The notes beneath the pieces were generated by a model. It was not told where the DNA came from, ran no database searches, and saw only the letters and a list, made by a program, of their open reading frames with translations. Positions 1 to 7,862 of a stretch of 42,438 bases of DNA are shown here, in pieces. Source of the DNA: a virus; the IMG/VR virus record IMGVR_UViG_3300037504_000632, positions 1 to 42,438 of that record; one strand, 5' to 3'. A program made the position numbers and the translations under genes. Within the stretch, counting starts at the first letter, position 1. Each line of letters begins with the position of its first letter.

Positions 1-81
1 CCGATGATGACCTACATCGTGGCCCAGGGCTGGGCCGATTGGGGTAAAGAGAAGGAGAAGGTGGCGAATGGCGGCAGCTGA
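1..81 (+). CDS. 3' end of small membrane-associated protein (partial, continues from 42156)
   Basis: This is the C-terminal part of the 78-residue protein described at 42156-42392, seen again because the sequence closes on itself. The stop codon is TGA at 79-81. It overlaps the start of the next gene at 68. Confidence 0.8.
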   Translation, partial: PMMTYIVAQGWADWGKEKEKVANGGS

Positions 82-127
82 TTTACCCCAGGGCCAGCAA
101 TCGCTGTCGCCCGATGAGGCCCTGAGC
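1..127. repeat. Terminal direct repeat (circular overlap)
   Basis: Bases 1-127 are identical to 42312-42438. The overlap falls inside genes, not at a regulatory boundary, and its length equals a common assembly k-mer. It therefore most likely marks a circular assembly of a circularly permuted or circular genome, not a physical terminal repeat. The unit genome is then about 42,311 bp. Confidence 0.95.
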
Positions 128-259
128 GGGGCGGAGATTTCCGCCGGTGATATTGGTCGCGCCCTGGTGAAGTGGCGGCGGCGCGTGCCAAATTTTTTGG
201 AGCGATTGAGGGAGGCCGCCGGCGATGCCGATCAACGACCGCCAGATCAGCCTGCTTGA
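68..259 (+). CDS. Small hypothetical protein between portal and minor head genes
   Basis: This encodes 63 residues. The ATG at 68 follows a GGAGAAGG ribosome binding site by a few bases. It overlaps the preceding gene by 14 bp and the next gene by 35 bp, as expected in a tightly coupled late operon. The protein is rich in Ala, Arg and Gln, with one likely helix (residues 25-50, ending in RRRVPNFLERLREAAG). I recognise no family. Its position between portal and head morphogenesis genes suggests a minor head role, but nothing in the sequence proves this. Confidence 0.6.
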   Translation: MAAADLPQGQQSLSPDEALSGAEISAGDIGRALVKWRRRVPNFLERLREAAGDADQRPPDQPA

Positions 260-812
260 GGAATGGCAGCAGATCAGCCGCCGCCAGCTGAGCCGGTACG
301 CCGATCAGTGGATCGAGGGCCGGATTGATCTGGCCGAATTTCAGCGATTGGTAAAATTGGAGATCAAGGACCTGTACATCGCATCCACCTGGACGGCCAC
401 CGGCAGCCCGGACGCGACGACATTCGCCGATTATGGGCGGGCCGGGCGGCGCATCCGGGATCAGTACGCATTTTTGGCCGATTTTTTCGATGAGATCGAG
501 GCCGGTGATCTGTCGCTGGCCCAGATAAAATCGAGGGCCGGGATGTACGCCAATTCCAGCCGCCAGATTATGGAAGAGGTGGCGAATGCTCGCGACGGAC
601 TGCCCCAGCTGCCATTTTCGCCGGGCGACGGATCGACACAATGCCGATCCAACTGCAATTGCACGCTCAGAAAAGAGCAGGTGGATGGGGGCTGGGATAT
701 CTACTGGGAATTGAATCCGGGCGAATCCTGCCCGGACTGCATCCGGCGGCAGCGTAATTCTCCGCTACGGGTGCGGGGTGGCCGGATCACGAATCCGGGG
801 GTATGGGGATAG
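225..812 (+). CDS. Minor head / head morphogenesis protein (Mu gpF or SPP1 gp7-like C-terminal part)
   Basis: This encodes 195 residues. The N-terminal two thirds is helical. The C-terminal third carries a PGDGSTQCRSNCNC segment (about 134-147) followed by an aromatic stretch and a CPDC pair (about 169-172). That cysteine pattern is typical of phage minor head proteins that follow the portal gene. The position directly downstream of portal and upstream of scaffold agrees. Such proteins bind the portal and take part in head assembly or DNA injection. It is shorter than most full-length members, so it may hold only the C-terminal domain. Confidence 0.65.
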   Translation: MPINDRQISLLEEWQQISRRQLSRYADQWIEGRIDLAEFQRLVKLEIKDLYIASTWTATGSPDATTFADYGRAGRRIRDQYAFLADFFDEIEAGDLSLAQIKSRAGMYANSSRQIMEEVANARDGLPQLPFSPGDGSTQCRSNCNCTLRKEQVDGGWDIYWELNPGESCPDCIRRQRNSPLRVRGGRITNPGVWG

Positions 813-867
813 AGGAAAATTACCGCCAACCGGGGCGGGGAGAAATGCCGGGCAAGGGAGAAAGAAC

Positions 868-1503
868 ATGCTTAAATGGAGAAATTTTGTATACGACGCC
901 GACAAGGGCGGCGCGGAAGGCGGCGGCCAGGCCGATCAGGGCCAGGGCCAGCCGGATGACACCCCGACCGGCGGGGGGGAGCAGCCGGGATTTACGCAGG
1001 ATGATCTCAATCGGTACGCGGGCCGGGCCAGGGCCGAAGGTCGGGCTGCCGTGCTGAATGATCTCGGATTCGAGAGCCTGGATGATCTCCAGGCCGCAGT
1101 AGAATCCCATCGCCAGGCCCAGGAAGCGGCCCGGACCGATCTGGAGCGGGCGCAGGAGCAGGCTCAGAAATTCCAGGAGCAGGCCCAGCAGGCCCGGCAG
1201 CAGATGCGTGAAATGCTGCTACGCACCAGATTCCAGCTGGCGGCGGCGGACCAGGTGGCAGATCTCGATCTGGCATATCTGGCCGCCCAGCAGGCCGGTC
1301 TTCTGGCGGAGGATATTGAGATTGATCTTGAGGCCGGGCAGGTATCGGGCCTGGAAACGGCCATCGAGACGCTGCTCAAGCAGCGTCCCATTTTGAGAAA
1401 ACAGCAACAGCCCGCCCAGGCCGCCGGAACGGATGGCGGCCAGACCAACAATGGTCGGGCCGGGATTGATAAAGACGCGCTTGCAGCGCGATTTGGCATA
1501 TAG
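868..1503 (+). CDS. Capsid scaffolding protein
   Basis: This encodes 211 residues. The ATG at 868 was chosen because it follows AAGGGAGAAAG, and upstream in-frame starts would run into the previous gene. The N-terminal part (25-60) is Gly, Gln and Asp rich. A long charged coiled coil follows (about 75-125, heptads rich in Gln, Ala and Glu). The C-terminus is short, positively charged and then disordered. This layout, and the position just before decoration and major capsid genes, fits phage scaffolding proteins that template procapsid assembly and are then lost. I see no protease motif. Confidence 0.85.
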   Translation: MLKWRNFVYDADKGGAEGGGQADQGQGQPDDTPTGGGEQPGFTQDDLNRYAGRARAEGRAAVLNDLGFESLDDLQAAVESHRQAQEAARTDLERAQEQAQKFQEQAQQARQQMREMLLRTRFQLAAADQVADLDLAYLAAQQAGLLAEDIEIDLEAGQVSGLETAIETLLKQRPILRKQQQPAQAAGTDGGQTNNGRAGIDKDALAARFGI

Positions 1504-1512
1504 GAGAATGAA

Positions 1513-1935
1513 ATGGCTAATATCACTGTCACGGCGGCGGATGTACGACCGCTGCCGGGGGCACATGTGGAAAAGTACGACGCCGGCGGATCCGGCAACA
1601 TCGGCGATGCGGTGTACATCGCTGCCGATGGAGATGTGGAGCAGGGGGATGGGGATGCGAATACCCTGTCTCCGTACAGTATCGGTATCGCGGTTTCCGC
1701 CGTTTCCGGGGCAACGGAGGGAGCGACCTCTTTTTCGGCGGGCGACACTGTCGAGGTGGTCACATTCGGGCGCGTGACCGGATTTTCCGGGATGACACCG
1801 GGCGATGTGCTATACCAGAGCGACACCGCCGGGAAGGTGGGCGACACCGCCGGAAGCACCACTCACCGGGTGGGCAAGGCGCGGTCGGCGACGATTTTAT
1901 TCGTGAATCCGACGACCGAAGGGAGCAATAGCTAA
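1513..1935 (+). CDS. Head decoration protein (DUF2190-like)
   Basis: This encodes 140 residues with an all-beta, Gly, Thr and Val rich composition. The N-terminus ITVTAADVRPLPGA and the middle motif AGDTVEVVTFGRVTGF are characteristic of phage proteins that bind the outside of the capsid. The gene lies between scaffold and major capsid genes, and its stop overlaps the ATG of the capsid gene at 1935 (TAATG). The ribosome binding site is AGGAG at 1502. The protein probably stabilises the expanded capsid. The family assignment is from memory of the pattern. Confidence 0.7.
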   Translation: MANITVTAADVRPLPGAHVEKYDAGGSGNIGDAVYIAADGDVEQGDGDANTLSPYSIGIAVSAVSGATEGATSFSAGDTVEVVTFGRVTGFSGMTPGDVLYQSDTAGKVGDTAGSTTHRVGKARSATILFVNPTTEGSNS

Positions 1936-3029
1936 TGGCTACTCTATCGTTTGCGAGTCTTTTGGACACCGCTCTCCCATCTTTGTGGGATGGCGACGAG
2001 CTTACAAAAATCCGGCTACAGGATGGCCGTACATTCGAGCAGATGCAGGCCGAAATCCAGGCCGCTCTGATGATGCTCAATGGGCAGATGCTCAATATGG
2101 CCCACTACGGTGATCTGGTGGCCGTACAAGATGACGCCGAATATGAGTACAATATCGGCGATTCCAATGTGGTCGAGGTGATGGGCGAATACTCCGCGCC
2201 TACCCCCCGGCGCGGGGCGACAACCGGCCATATGCTACCGCTCACCCCGTACACCTACGGGCTGGGGTGGACATGGCGATACCTGGCAAAGGCCCGATCT
2301 ACCCGGCTCGATGCGGATGTGCGGAGCGCGGTAGTGGCGATCCGCGACAATTGGCAGAAGACCCTGCTGACCCGCTTCTTCAAAGTGGAGGGCGAGACGG
2401 TGGGGACGACCTCCAATGCCTCCGTGCCATTCGCCGATGGGGGCGATACCGACAGCAATTATGTGCCGCCGGATTCGCCGGAGGGCGAATCGTTCACATC
2501 CAGCCACGATCATTTTTTGCGACAGACCGCGATCAATGATACCAATTTCACCACCGCCCTGGAACACATCCAGGAACACGGCCACCAATCGCCATTCGAT
2601 GTGATTGCCAGTCGGGCCGATATTTCCAGCTGGACGGCCTTGACCGGGTGGAAGAATCCGGAATGGCCGGGCATTATGTACCACGCCAGCGGGGTGGAGC
2701 GGGCCGATGTGCAGGAGGTGTCCGCGTATTTTGGCTACATCGAGACGGATTACGGCATTGCCCGGCTGTGGGCCACCCCCCGCGTGCCGACGAATTACTA
2801 CGGCGTATTTAAATCATACGGGCCGGGTGATCCGCGTAATTCACTGCGAATCCGGATTGATATGAATACCGGATTTGGCTGGCGGCTCGTGCCAGGCCAG
2901 TGGGTGAATATGCCCACTCAAATGGCCGTAGCCTACGCCGAATACGGCGTCGGGATCGGAGATCGAACAAACGGGGTATGCGTGGAGATTGATTCCAGTG
3001 GCGATTATGCCAGCCCCACAATCAGCTAA
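1935..3029 (+). CDS. Major capsid protein
   Basis: This encodes 364 residues, a normal length for an HK97-fold capsid protein without a long delta domain. The N-terminus contains an amphipathic helix (LLDTALPSLWDGDELTKIRL). Aromatic and Gly-rich beta segments follow, and the ending is MAVAYAEYGVGIGDRTNGVCVE. The position after scaffold and decoration genes and before connector genes is canonical. No prohead protease is encoded nearby, so assembly probably relies on the separate scaffold protein. The gene is followed by a short GC-rich gap with a ribosome binding site for the next gene. Confidence 0.9.
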   Translation: MATLSFASLLDTALPSLWDGDELTKIRLQDGRTFEQMQAEIQAALMMLNGQMLNMAHYGDLVAVQDDAEYEYNIGDSNVVEVMGEYSAPTPRRGATTGHMLPLTPYTYGLGWTWRYLAKARSTRLDADVRSAVVAIRDNWQKTLLTRFFKVEGETVGTTSNASVPFADGGDTDSNYVPPDSPEGESFTSSHDHFLRQTAINDTNFTTALEHIQEHGHQSPFDVIASRADISSWTALTGWKNPEWPGIMYHASGVERADVQEVSAYFGYIETDYGIARLWATPRVPTNYYGVFKSYGPGDPRNSLRIRIDMNTGFGWRLVPGQWVNMPTQMAVAYAEYGVGIGDRTNGVCVEIDSSGDYASPTIS

Positions 3030-3075
3030 GATAGCCGGGGGCGGGGCGACTCGCCCCCGATAACGGAGGAAAAAA

Positions 3076-3759
3076 ATGAAAAATAAACGCTTTCTTTTGT
3101 TCGCCGGCCTGCTGGCCGCCGTCCTGCTGCTGGTCGCATTCGCTCCGATTTACCAGTCGATTCGATACAGTCAATTTGATTCCATTCGGGTGCAGCATTA
3201 CCTGCGCGTGGAAGATGACGCCGATCTGAATGGAGACCTGGACGTGGATGGCACGACCAACCTGGATGCGATGGATATCGACGGGGCGACGACGCTCAAT
3301 TCCACCCTGGATGTGGACGGCAATGTATCGAGCGGCACGGGCGCATTTACGATTACCGATGCGGTGATTGTCACCGGCACGCTCGATATCCAGGGCGGAG
3401 ATATCACCCTGGCGAATGATGAGACAATCGGCAATAGCAATGATGGATTTGTCGATTTTTCGGAGGGCCTGCTGTATGGCACGATCAGCATCACCGCCAC
3501 AAATGGCCAGACGATCACCCCGACATACACCATCTATCGGATCAATGCTGCCGGGGCGGTGACGATCACCCTGGCCGCCTGCTCTGCAGATAGCCAGCCG
3601 CTCCTGCTCTACGGCGAGGATGCACAGACAATCACGGTGGCCGATACCAATATTCGCACCACCGACGGCAATGCACTCGGATTCAATCAATACGATATCG
3701 TGGAGATGATCTGCATCAATTCCGAGTGGAATCTCGTGGCGGAGAGCAACAACCAATGA
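3076..3759 (+). CDS. Signal-anchored beta-repeat protein in the head cluster
   Basis: This encodes 227 residues with a strong AGGAGG ribosome binding site. The N-terminus MKNKRF is followed by a 17-residue hydrophobic segment (about 7-25), which is a signal peptide or membrane anchor. Residues 45-130 contain short Asp and Gly rich repeats (DLDVDGTTNLDAMDIDGATT and similar), suggesting a beta-solenoid or head-fibre fold. The C-terminal 100 residues are beta rich. A secretion signal on a protein encoded between capsid and connector genes is unusual. It could be a fibre, or a protein placed on the host surface. I cannot choose between these. Confidence 0.6.
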   Translation: MKNKRFLLFAGLLAAVLLLVAFAPIYQSIRYSQFDSIRVQHYLRVEDDADLNGDLDVDGTTNLDAMDIDGATTLNSTLDVDGNVSSGTGAFTITDAVIVTGTLDIQGGDITLANDETIGNSNDGFVDFSEGLLYGTISITATNGQTITPTYTIYRINAAGAVTITLAACSADSQPLLLYGEDAQTITVADTNIRTTDGNALGFNQYDIVEMICINSEWNLVAESNNQ

Positions 3760-3839
3760 GACGCCTGATAGCGACTGCTCCGACGGCGGATAATACCGAT
3801 GTCTCTGCCGGATTTGATATGGTTTTGTTGGATAAGTGA
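3756..3839 (+). CDS. Candidate micro-protein, 27 residues
   Basis: An open frame starts at an ATG that overlaps the previous stop in an ATGA junction and ends in TGA one base before the next ATG at 3841. The protein would begin MRRLIATAPTADNTDV and end in VLLDK. The frame fills the gap between the two genes exactly, which suggests translational coupling, but there is no independent evidence of expression. It could also simply carry ribosomes to the next gene. Confidence 0.3.
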   Translation: MRRLIATAPTADNTDVSAGFDMVLLDK

Positions 3840-3840
3840 G

Positions 3841-4293
3841 ATGGCATTTACATACGATCTATCGGCCAGCGGCGATGATCTGGCCGTATCAAAAATCAGG
3901 CTGGAAATCGGTGATACCGATAGCAGCACCGACGCCGGGGTAAAGCCGGATGGTACGAATTTTACCGACGCCGAGCTAAGCTATTTCTACGATGACGAAT
4001 CTGATTCCGTGCTGGCAGCATCGGCGCGGGCCTGCGAGGTGCTGGCCCGGATGTACGCCAGGCAGGCGGCCAGTACCCGCATCCGGGATTACCAGATCGA
4101 CAATCGGCAGCGGGCCGAGTATTTCCGAGAGATGGCCGCCGATCTCAGGCAGCGATCTGGCAGCAGCCAGTACGCCGGGGGCAGTGCCCCGATGACCAGA
4201 ATCGACGGCTACTCGAATGATGTCGCGTCCACAGAAACCGAGGAGGCTGACTCTGGTGATTACGACCGGCGTACAGTGGAGATCACCCTGTGA
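3841..4293 (+). CDS. Head-tail connector / adaptor protein
   Basis: This encodes 150 residues. I chose the ATG at 3841 over an in-frame ATG at 3799 because the sequence MAFTYDLSASGDDLAVSKIR is a natural connector N-terminus and the earlier start overlaps the micro-frame. The pattern 'RLEIGDTDSS...FTDAELSYFY' followed by an Ala-rich helix (ASARACEVLARMYARQ) matches the gp6/gp15-like connector proteins that ring the portal. The stop overlaps the GTG start of the next gene by 4 bp. The role is to join the head to the neck. Confidence 0.7.
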   Translation: MAFTYDLSASGDDLAVSKIRLEIGDTDSSTDAGVKPDGTNFTDAELSYFYDDESDSVLAASARACEVLARMYARQAASTRIRDYQIDNRQRAEYFREMAADLRQRSGSSQYAGGSAPMTRIDGYSNDVASTETEEADSGDYDRRTVEITL

Positions 4294-4712
4294 GCCAATC
4301 AGCCGTCTACCGCATCGGCCTGGAAAATGCCTTCGCCGATCTGCGCCGCATCACAGGCCGGCCCTCAATCCGGGTATATCCCTGGCAAGTGCCGTCTGGC
4401 TTGAGCTATTCGTCCGATCTGGATGGCTGGATCGACGGGGACGGTGATATCGTCACCCGCACCGACGATCAGCTCGATTACTACGATGTGCCCGCCCTGT
4501 GGGGAGAGGATGCCGAGAGCCTGATCCTGGGTATGGGCGGCATTTCCGCCCAGGGCGGGGTAGTGGCGGTGGCGAATGTCGATTATCTGTATTTATTCAA
4601 TGCGGCTATGATGATTGTGGCCGACGGGGAGCGATACACGGTAAATGAGGTCGGCACAGGACCGGATGGCCTGGCCGCTTTTGTGGTGGCCGAAATGAGC
4701 CGGAGGGAATAA
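4290..4712 (+). CDS. Head closure / neck protein
   Basis: This encodes 140 residues from a GTG start that overlaps the previous stop (GTGA). It is predicted to be mostly beta, with the segment FVVAEMSRRE at the end. The gene sits between the connector and an HK97 gp10-like protein, the usual place of the head-closure (stopper) protein that keeps DNA in the head. The assignment rests mainly on gene order and size, as the sequence itself is divergent. Confidence 0.55.
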   Translation: MSQSAVYRIGLENAFADLRRITGRPSIRVYPWQVPSGLSYSSDLDGWIDGDGDIVTRTDDQLDYYDVPALWGEDAESLILGMGGISAQGGVVAVANVDYLYLFNAAMMIVADGERYTVNEVGTGPDGLAAFVVAEMSRRE

Positions 4713-5170
4713 TGGCCGTACAATCGAATGCTGCCAGCGTAAAGCAGTCCGTGAAGCGGGAGCTATCCCGGCAACAGAAGCGGGCCGGACAGCTGGCCGG
4801 GACGGTGGGCCGGGCGATGCGGGATAATATCCGGGCCAATATTGCTCCCAAATCTGCCGGGGGTGTATTTCCGGGCTACGCAATGACCGGCCAATTGCGT
4901 AAATCTGTAGAAGCCACCACGCCCAAGCGGACCCGCGGCGGCTGGCTGGTGGTGGTGCGCATTGTGCCGCGTGGTCGGGTGGCCCGGTACGCTGAAATCC
5001 ACGAGACGGGCGGGATCATCCGGGCCAAGCGTGCCCCGTATTTGCATTTCAAGGTACAGGGGCAATGGGTGCGCATTGAGGAGGTGGAAATCACGCGCAA
5101 ATTGTACTTTTCGCGTGGCGTGGCTCGTACCAGGCGGCAGTATCCGGGAATCGCGCGGGGGATACGCTGA
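4712..5170 (+). CDS. Tail completion protein, HK97 gp10-like
   Basis: This encodes 152 basic residues. The motif GYAMTGQLRKSVEAT (about 52-66), then RYAEIHETGGIIRAKRAPYL (about 92-111), is the hallmark of the HK97 gp10 family, in which a 'TGxLRxS' turn is followed by an 'E.GG....' segment. It starts at an ATG overlapping the preceding stop by one base. Proteins of this family act at the head-tail junction and are needed for joining. It is followed without a gap by the tail terminator gene. Confidence 0.8.
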   Translation: MAVQSNAASVKQSVKRELSRQQKRAGQLAGTVGRAMRDNIRANIAPKSAGGVFPGYAMTGQLRKSVEATTPKRTRGGWLVVVRIVPRGRVARYAEIHETGGIIRAKRAPYLHFKVQGQWVRIEEVEITRKLYFSRGVARTRRQYPGIARGIR

Positions 5171-5589
5171 TGGCGACGATCCAGGAAATCATCGAGGCTC
5201 TCGATACCTACCTGGAAGGCGTAAATGGGCTGGGGATCACATTCGTGCGCGGCTACCCGGATTTTCGCAGGCCGGATATCAGCCCGCCGATTGGAGCGAT
5301 TTTTTACGCCGGAAGCCGGGAGATCACCACCCGGCGGGTGGGCGCGGCTCTCAAATCGCTGGCTGTCACGGTGGCCGTGTATGCCGGTGATGAATCGGCC
5401 CTTTTCGGCTACGCCGGGTCTCTGGCCGATCTGAGGAAAGAGAAAATCATCCTGAGCGCGGGCAGTGGATCGGATCAGGTGTGGCTCGAAGTCGATCAAG
5501 ATGAGCGACAGCCGCCTGAGCCGGATGACCCGAAAGAACTGAGGCATATGCTCACCTGCGAGATGATTTTGATATACGAGGAGAAATAG
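5170..5589 (+). CDS. Tail terminator protein
   Basis: This encodes 139 residues, starting in a TGATGG overlap. It has an alternating alpha and beta pattern, starting with a helix (IQEIIEALDTYLEGV), a central strand pair (LKSLAVTVAVYAG) and a C-terminal strand (LTCEMILIYEE). Size, pattern and position between the gp10-like gene and the major tail gene match tail terminators, which cap the growing tail tube and set its end. Here the major tail gene is separated from it by a glycosyltransferase gene. Confidence 0.65.
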   Translation: MATIQEIIEALDTYLEGVNGLGITFVRGYPDFRRPDISPPIGAIFYAGSREITTRRVGAALKSLAVTVAVYAGDESALFGYAGSLADLRKEKIILSAGSGSDQVWLEVDQDERQPPEPDDPKELRHMLTCEMILIYEEK

Positions 5590-6324
5590 ATGGATTTTCC
5601 AGAAATCCCGCACGTCATTACGGTCACACACTCCGACCGGCTCGATTTTTTGCGCCGGACGATCCCGGCCCTGCTGCGCACCAGGTGGCCGATGACGCTC
5701 ACCCTGGTAGCAAATCGGCCATCGGATCGGATGCGCTATTATCTGAGCCTGATCGAGTCATTTTTGTGGCGACTCATTATCAATGATGAGAATCTGGGCA
5801 AGGCCGGGGGTGGCAATATCGGCTGGCGGCTACGGGATGCCGATCATACTATTTTTATAGATGATGATATGCTGGCCCTGCGCCCCGATTGGCTGGCTCA
5901 CCTGATTGATATTGCCGATAATTGCCCATCGGTCGGGGTGGTCGGCCATTCCGTCGAGCCGAGGGAGTGGCCGATTGATCGGATTGAGGGTCGGGCTGTG
6001 CAGCGCAATCGAGGCGGGTTGGTCGGCGGGGCCTGCATGCTGATCCCGCGCCGGGCGTATGAAAAATGTGGGCGGTATGATGAGGAGCTGATCCCATATA
6101 GTGAGGATGATGCGCTCTACTGCTGGAAAGTGCGATTGGCCGGGCTGGAATGCGTGTATGCCGATCACACCGAGCGGGGGCGGGCATTCCGGCATTTGGA
6201 AAATGGGGATGATCGGGCATACCGCGCCTGGAAGGATGAGCAAAGAGCCAGAGCGATTCCGATCAGGGATCAATTATATCAGCAGTACCGGGCGGGAGAT
6301 CGCCCGCTAAATTTTAGCCAATAG
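5590..6324 (+). CDS. Glycosyltransferase, GT2-like (GT-A fold)
   Basis: This encodes 244 residues. The N-terminal Rossmann-like part (8-70) ends in NDENLGKAGGGNIGWR. The DDD metal and nucleotide-sugar site is at 91-93 (TIFIDDDML), and an EDD acid motif is at 172-174 (IPYSEDDALYCWK) where GT2 enzymes have the catalytic base. The enzyme should transfer a sugar from a nucleotide donor. It is translated directly after the tail terminator (GAGGAG binding site) and just before the major tail gene, so a virion protein is a plausible acceptor. Host surface glycan is the alternative. Confidence 0.85.
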   Translation: MDFPEIPHVITVTHSDRLDFLRRTIPALLRTRWPMTLTLVANRPSDRMRYYLSLIESFLWRLIINDENLGKAGGGNIGWRLRDADHTIFIDDDMLALRPDWLAHLIDIADNCPSVGVVGHSVEPREWPIDRIEGRAVQRNRGGLVGGACMLIPRRAYEKCGRYDEELIPYSEDDALYCWKVRLAGLECVYADHTERGRAFRHLENGDDRAYRAWKDEQRARAIPIRDQLYQQYRAGDRPLNFSQ

Positions 6325-6336
6325 GAGGCGCAAAAA

Positions 6337-6813
6337 ATGGCAAGAGACAGTTTACCGACTTTTGATGGCCCGTATTCGCAATTTTACTCGATTGTGACTA
6401 CGGAGGGGGATGTGGTTCTGGGCCAGGTACGGAATATTTCGTACCAGGATCAAATAGAGACGGCCCGTGTGGGCCGGGTGGGGGACAGCACGAAAAAGAC
6501 CTTGCTCAAGACGAAGAATCCGACATACCAGATCGACATCTGGACCGATCAGGATCTGTACGAGGTAGCTGTTGCTCTGAATGCGACAGCTACGCCGGGC
6601 AGCGGTGATACCGTCAAGCTGGATACGACGGCGGGTGAGATAACACTCAAAATAAAAACATACGATGGCACCGGGGCGAGTGCAGCACTACAGTATACTA
6701 CATACATCCAAAATGCCGTGCCCACCCAGGCCTCTCAGGCCTGGGATGAGGATGGGGAGAATGTGGTATCCGTTACCGGCGAATGCGAGGATATCTATAG
6801 CGTGCGGGCCTGA
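6337..6813 (+). CDS. Major tail (tube) protein
   Basis: This encodes 158 residues. The strong AGGAGG site is consistent with high expression. The protein is beta rich with segments such as VVLGQVRNISYQDQIETARVG and ends in VVSVTGECEDIYSVRA, fitting the small tail tube proteins of siphoviruses. It lies before the tail chaperones and tape measure, separated from them by a glycosyltransferase gene. Its stop overlaps the next ATG by one base. Confidence 0.75.
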   Translation: MARDSLPTFDGPYSQFYSIVTTEGDVVLGQVRNISYQDQIETARVGRVGDSTKKTLLKTKNPTYQIDIWTDQDLYEVAVALNATATPGSGDTVKLDTTAGEITLKIKTYDGTGASAALQYTTYIQNAVPTQASQAWDEDGENVVSVTGECEDIYSVRA

Positions 6814-7862
6814 TGAAAAAAATCCTTCTGATCTGCGATGGGGGCGGCGTATCTGAATTTTACCGATCCGCCACCCCCTACCGAATGCTGGCCCAGGCCG
6901 GCCATATCGAGATCGAATCTGATCCGGGCGATAACCCGGCCCTGATCGACCGGCTCGATCAATTCGATGCGGCCGTTTTCAGCCGATCCGATACAGATAT
7001 CCATTCGCTGATTATCCGGGAGTGCAAAATGCGCGGTATCCGGGTGATCTACGATGTGGATGATAATCTCGATCTGATTCCGCCCTCCATCGGGGTATTC
7101 CAGGCGTGGCATGTGCGCGGAAAAAATGCGATCACGCCCCGGCTATGGCATTTCAAGCGGAATGTCGCTATAGCCGATATTCTCACCGTATCCACCCCGG
7201 CCCTGGGCCGCCAATTATGCGACGGCTATCCCCGTCGCCTGCGGGAGCGGGGTGATTACCTGGTGCTGCCAAATCAGATTTTGGCCGATTCCTGGCGAAA
7301 TATCAGCCCCACCCCGGAGAAAAAGCCGGGTGAGGTGTGGGTGGGCTGGTGGGGAATATACAATCATTGGGATGATTGGCGCGATATCGCCCCATACATC
7401 GAGCCGGTAATCACCGCCCGCCCGGAGGTGCGCCTGGTGATTCTGGGCATGCCGGAGTTATCGCATCTATTCCCGGCTCTGGTAGAGAGCGGCCAGCTAT
7501 TGGCCGGGCCGTTTATCGAGCCGGCCAGCCTGGATGGGTATCGCCAATTTGTGGCCGCCTTCGACATCGCCCTCGCCCCGACATCGCCCTGTCCGTTCAA
7601 TGAGTCTAAATCCGATCTCAAATTGCTCCAATACGGCGCGGCGGGCGTGCCGGTGATTGCCAGCGAGGCGACATACGGCGATTGGGAGGACAGGCCGGGC
7701 ACAATCATTTTGTACGGCCCGGATCAATGGGGCTACATCCTGGATGAGTGGCTGGATGATCTCGATACGCTCAGGGCCGAGGCCGTCGGGCTGAGGCGGC
7801 ATATTTTGCAAAATCGGACATACGAGGCCAATTATACCAGGTGGCTGGAGGCGATAGGATGA
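6813..7862 (+). CDS. Glycosyltransferase, GT-B fold, family 4-like
   Basis: This encodes 349 residues. The N-terminal domain has MKKILLICDGGGVSEFYR and an acidic YDVDDNLDL segment at 80-88. The C-terminal donor-binding domain has ESKSDLKLLQYGAAGVPVIA at 264-283, a GT4-like motif in which the second acidic residue of E-x7-E is replaced. The gene overlaps the major tail gene by one base and the chaperone gene by four bases, so it is locked into the tail operon. This supports modification of a tail protein. It is not closely similar to the third glycosyltransferase at 14979. Confidence 0.75.
   Translation: MKKILLICDGGGVSEFYRSATPYRMLAQAGHIEIESDPGDNPALIDRLDQFDAAVFSRSDTDIHSLIIRECKMRGIRVIYDVDDNLDLIPPSIGVFQAWHVRGKNAITPRLWHFKRNVAIADILTVSTPALGRQLCDGYPRRLRERGDYLVLPNQILADSWRNISPTPEKKPGEVWVGWWGIYNHWDDWRDIAPYIEPVITARPEVRLVILGMPELSHLFPALVESGQLLAGPFIEPASLDGYRQFVAAFDIALAPTSPCPFNESKSDLKLLQYGAAGVPVIASEATYGDWEDRPGTIILYGPDQWGYILDEWLDDLDTLRAEAVGLRRHILQNRTYEANYTRWLEAIG

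Noticed and set aside
1-127. True terminal redundancy used for packaging
   Set aside because: The repeat lies within coding sequence and its length equals a common assembly overlap, so circular closure is simpler.
4876-5631. 251-codon minus-strand frame in the tail completion region
   Set aside because: It crosses three overlapping sense genes with clear family signals and has no start signal.
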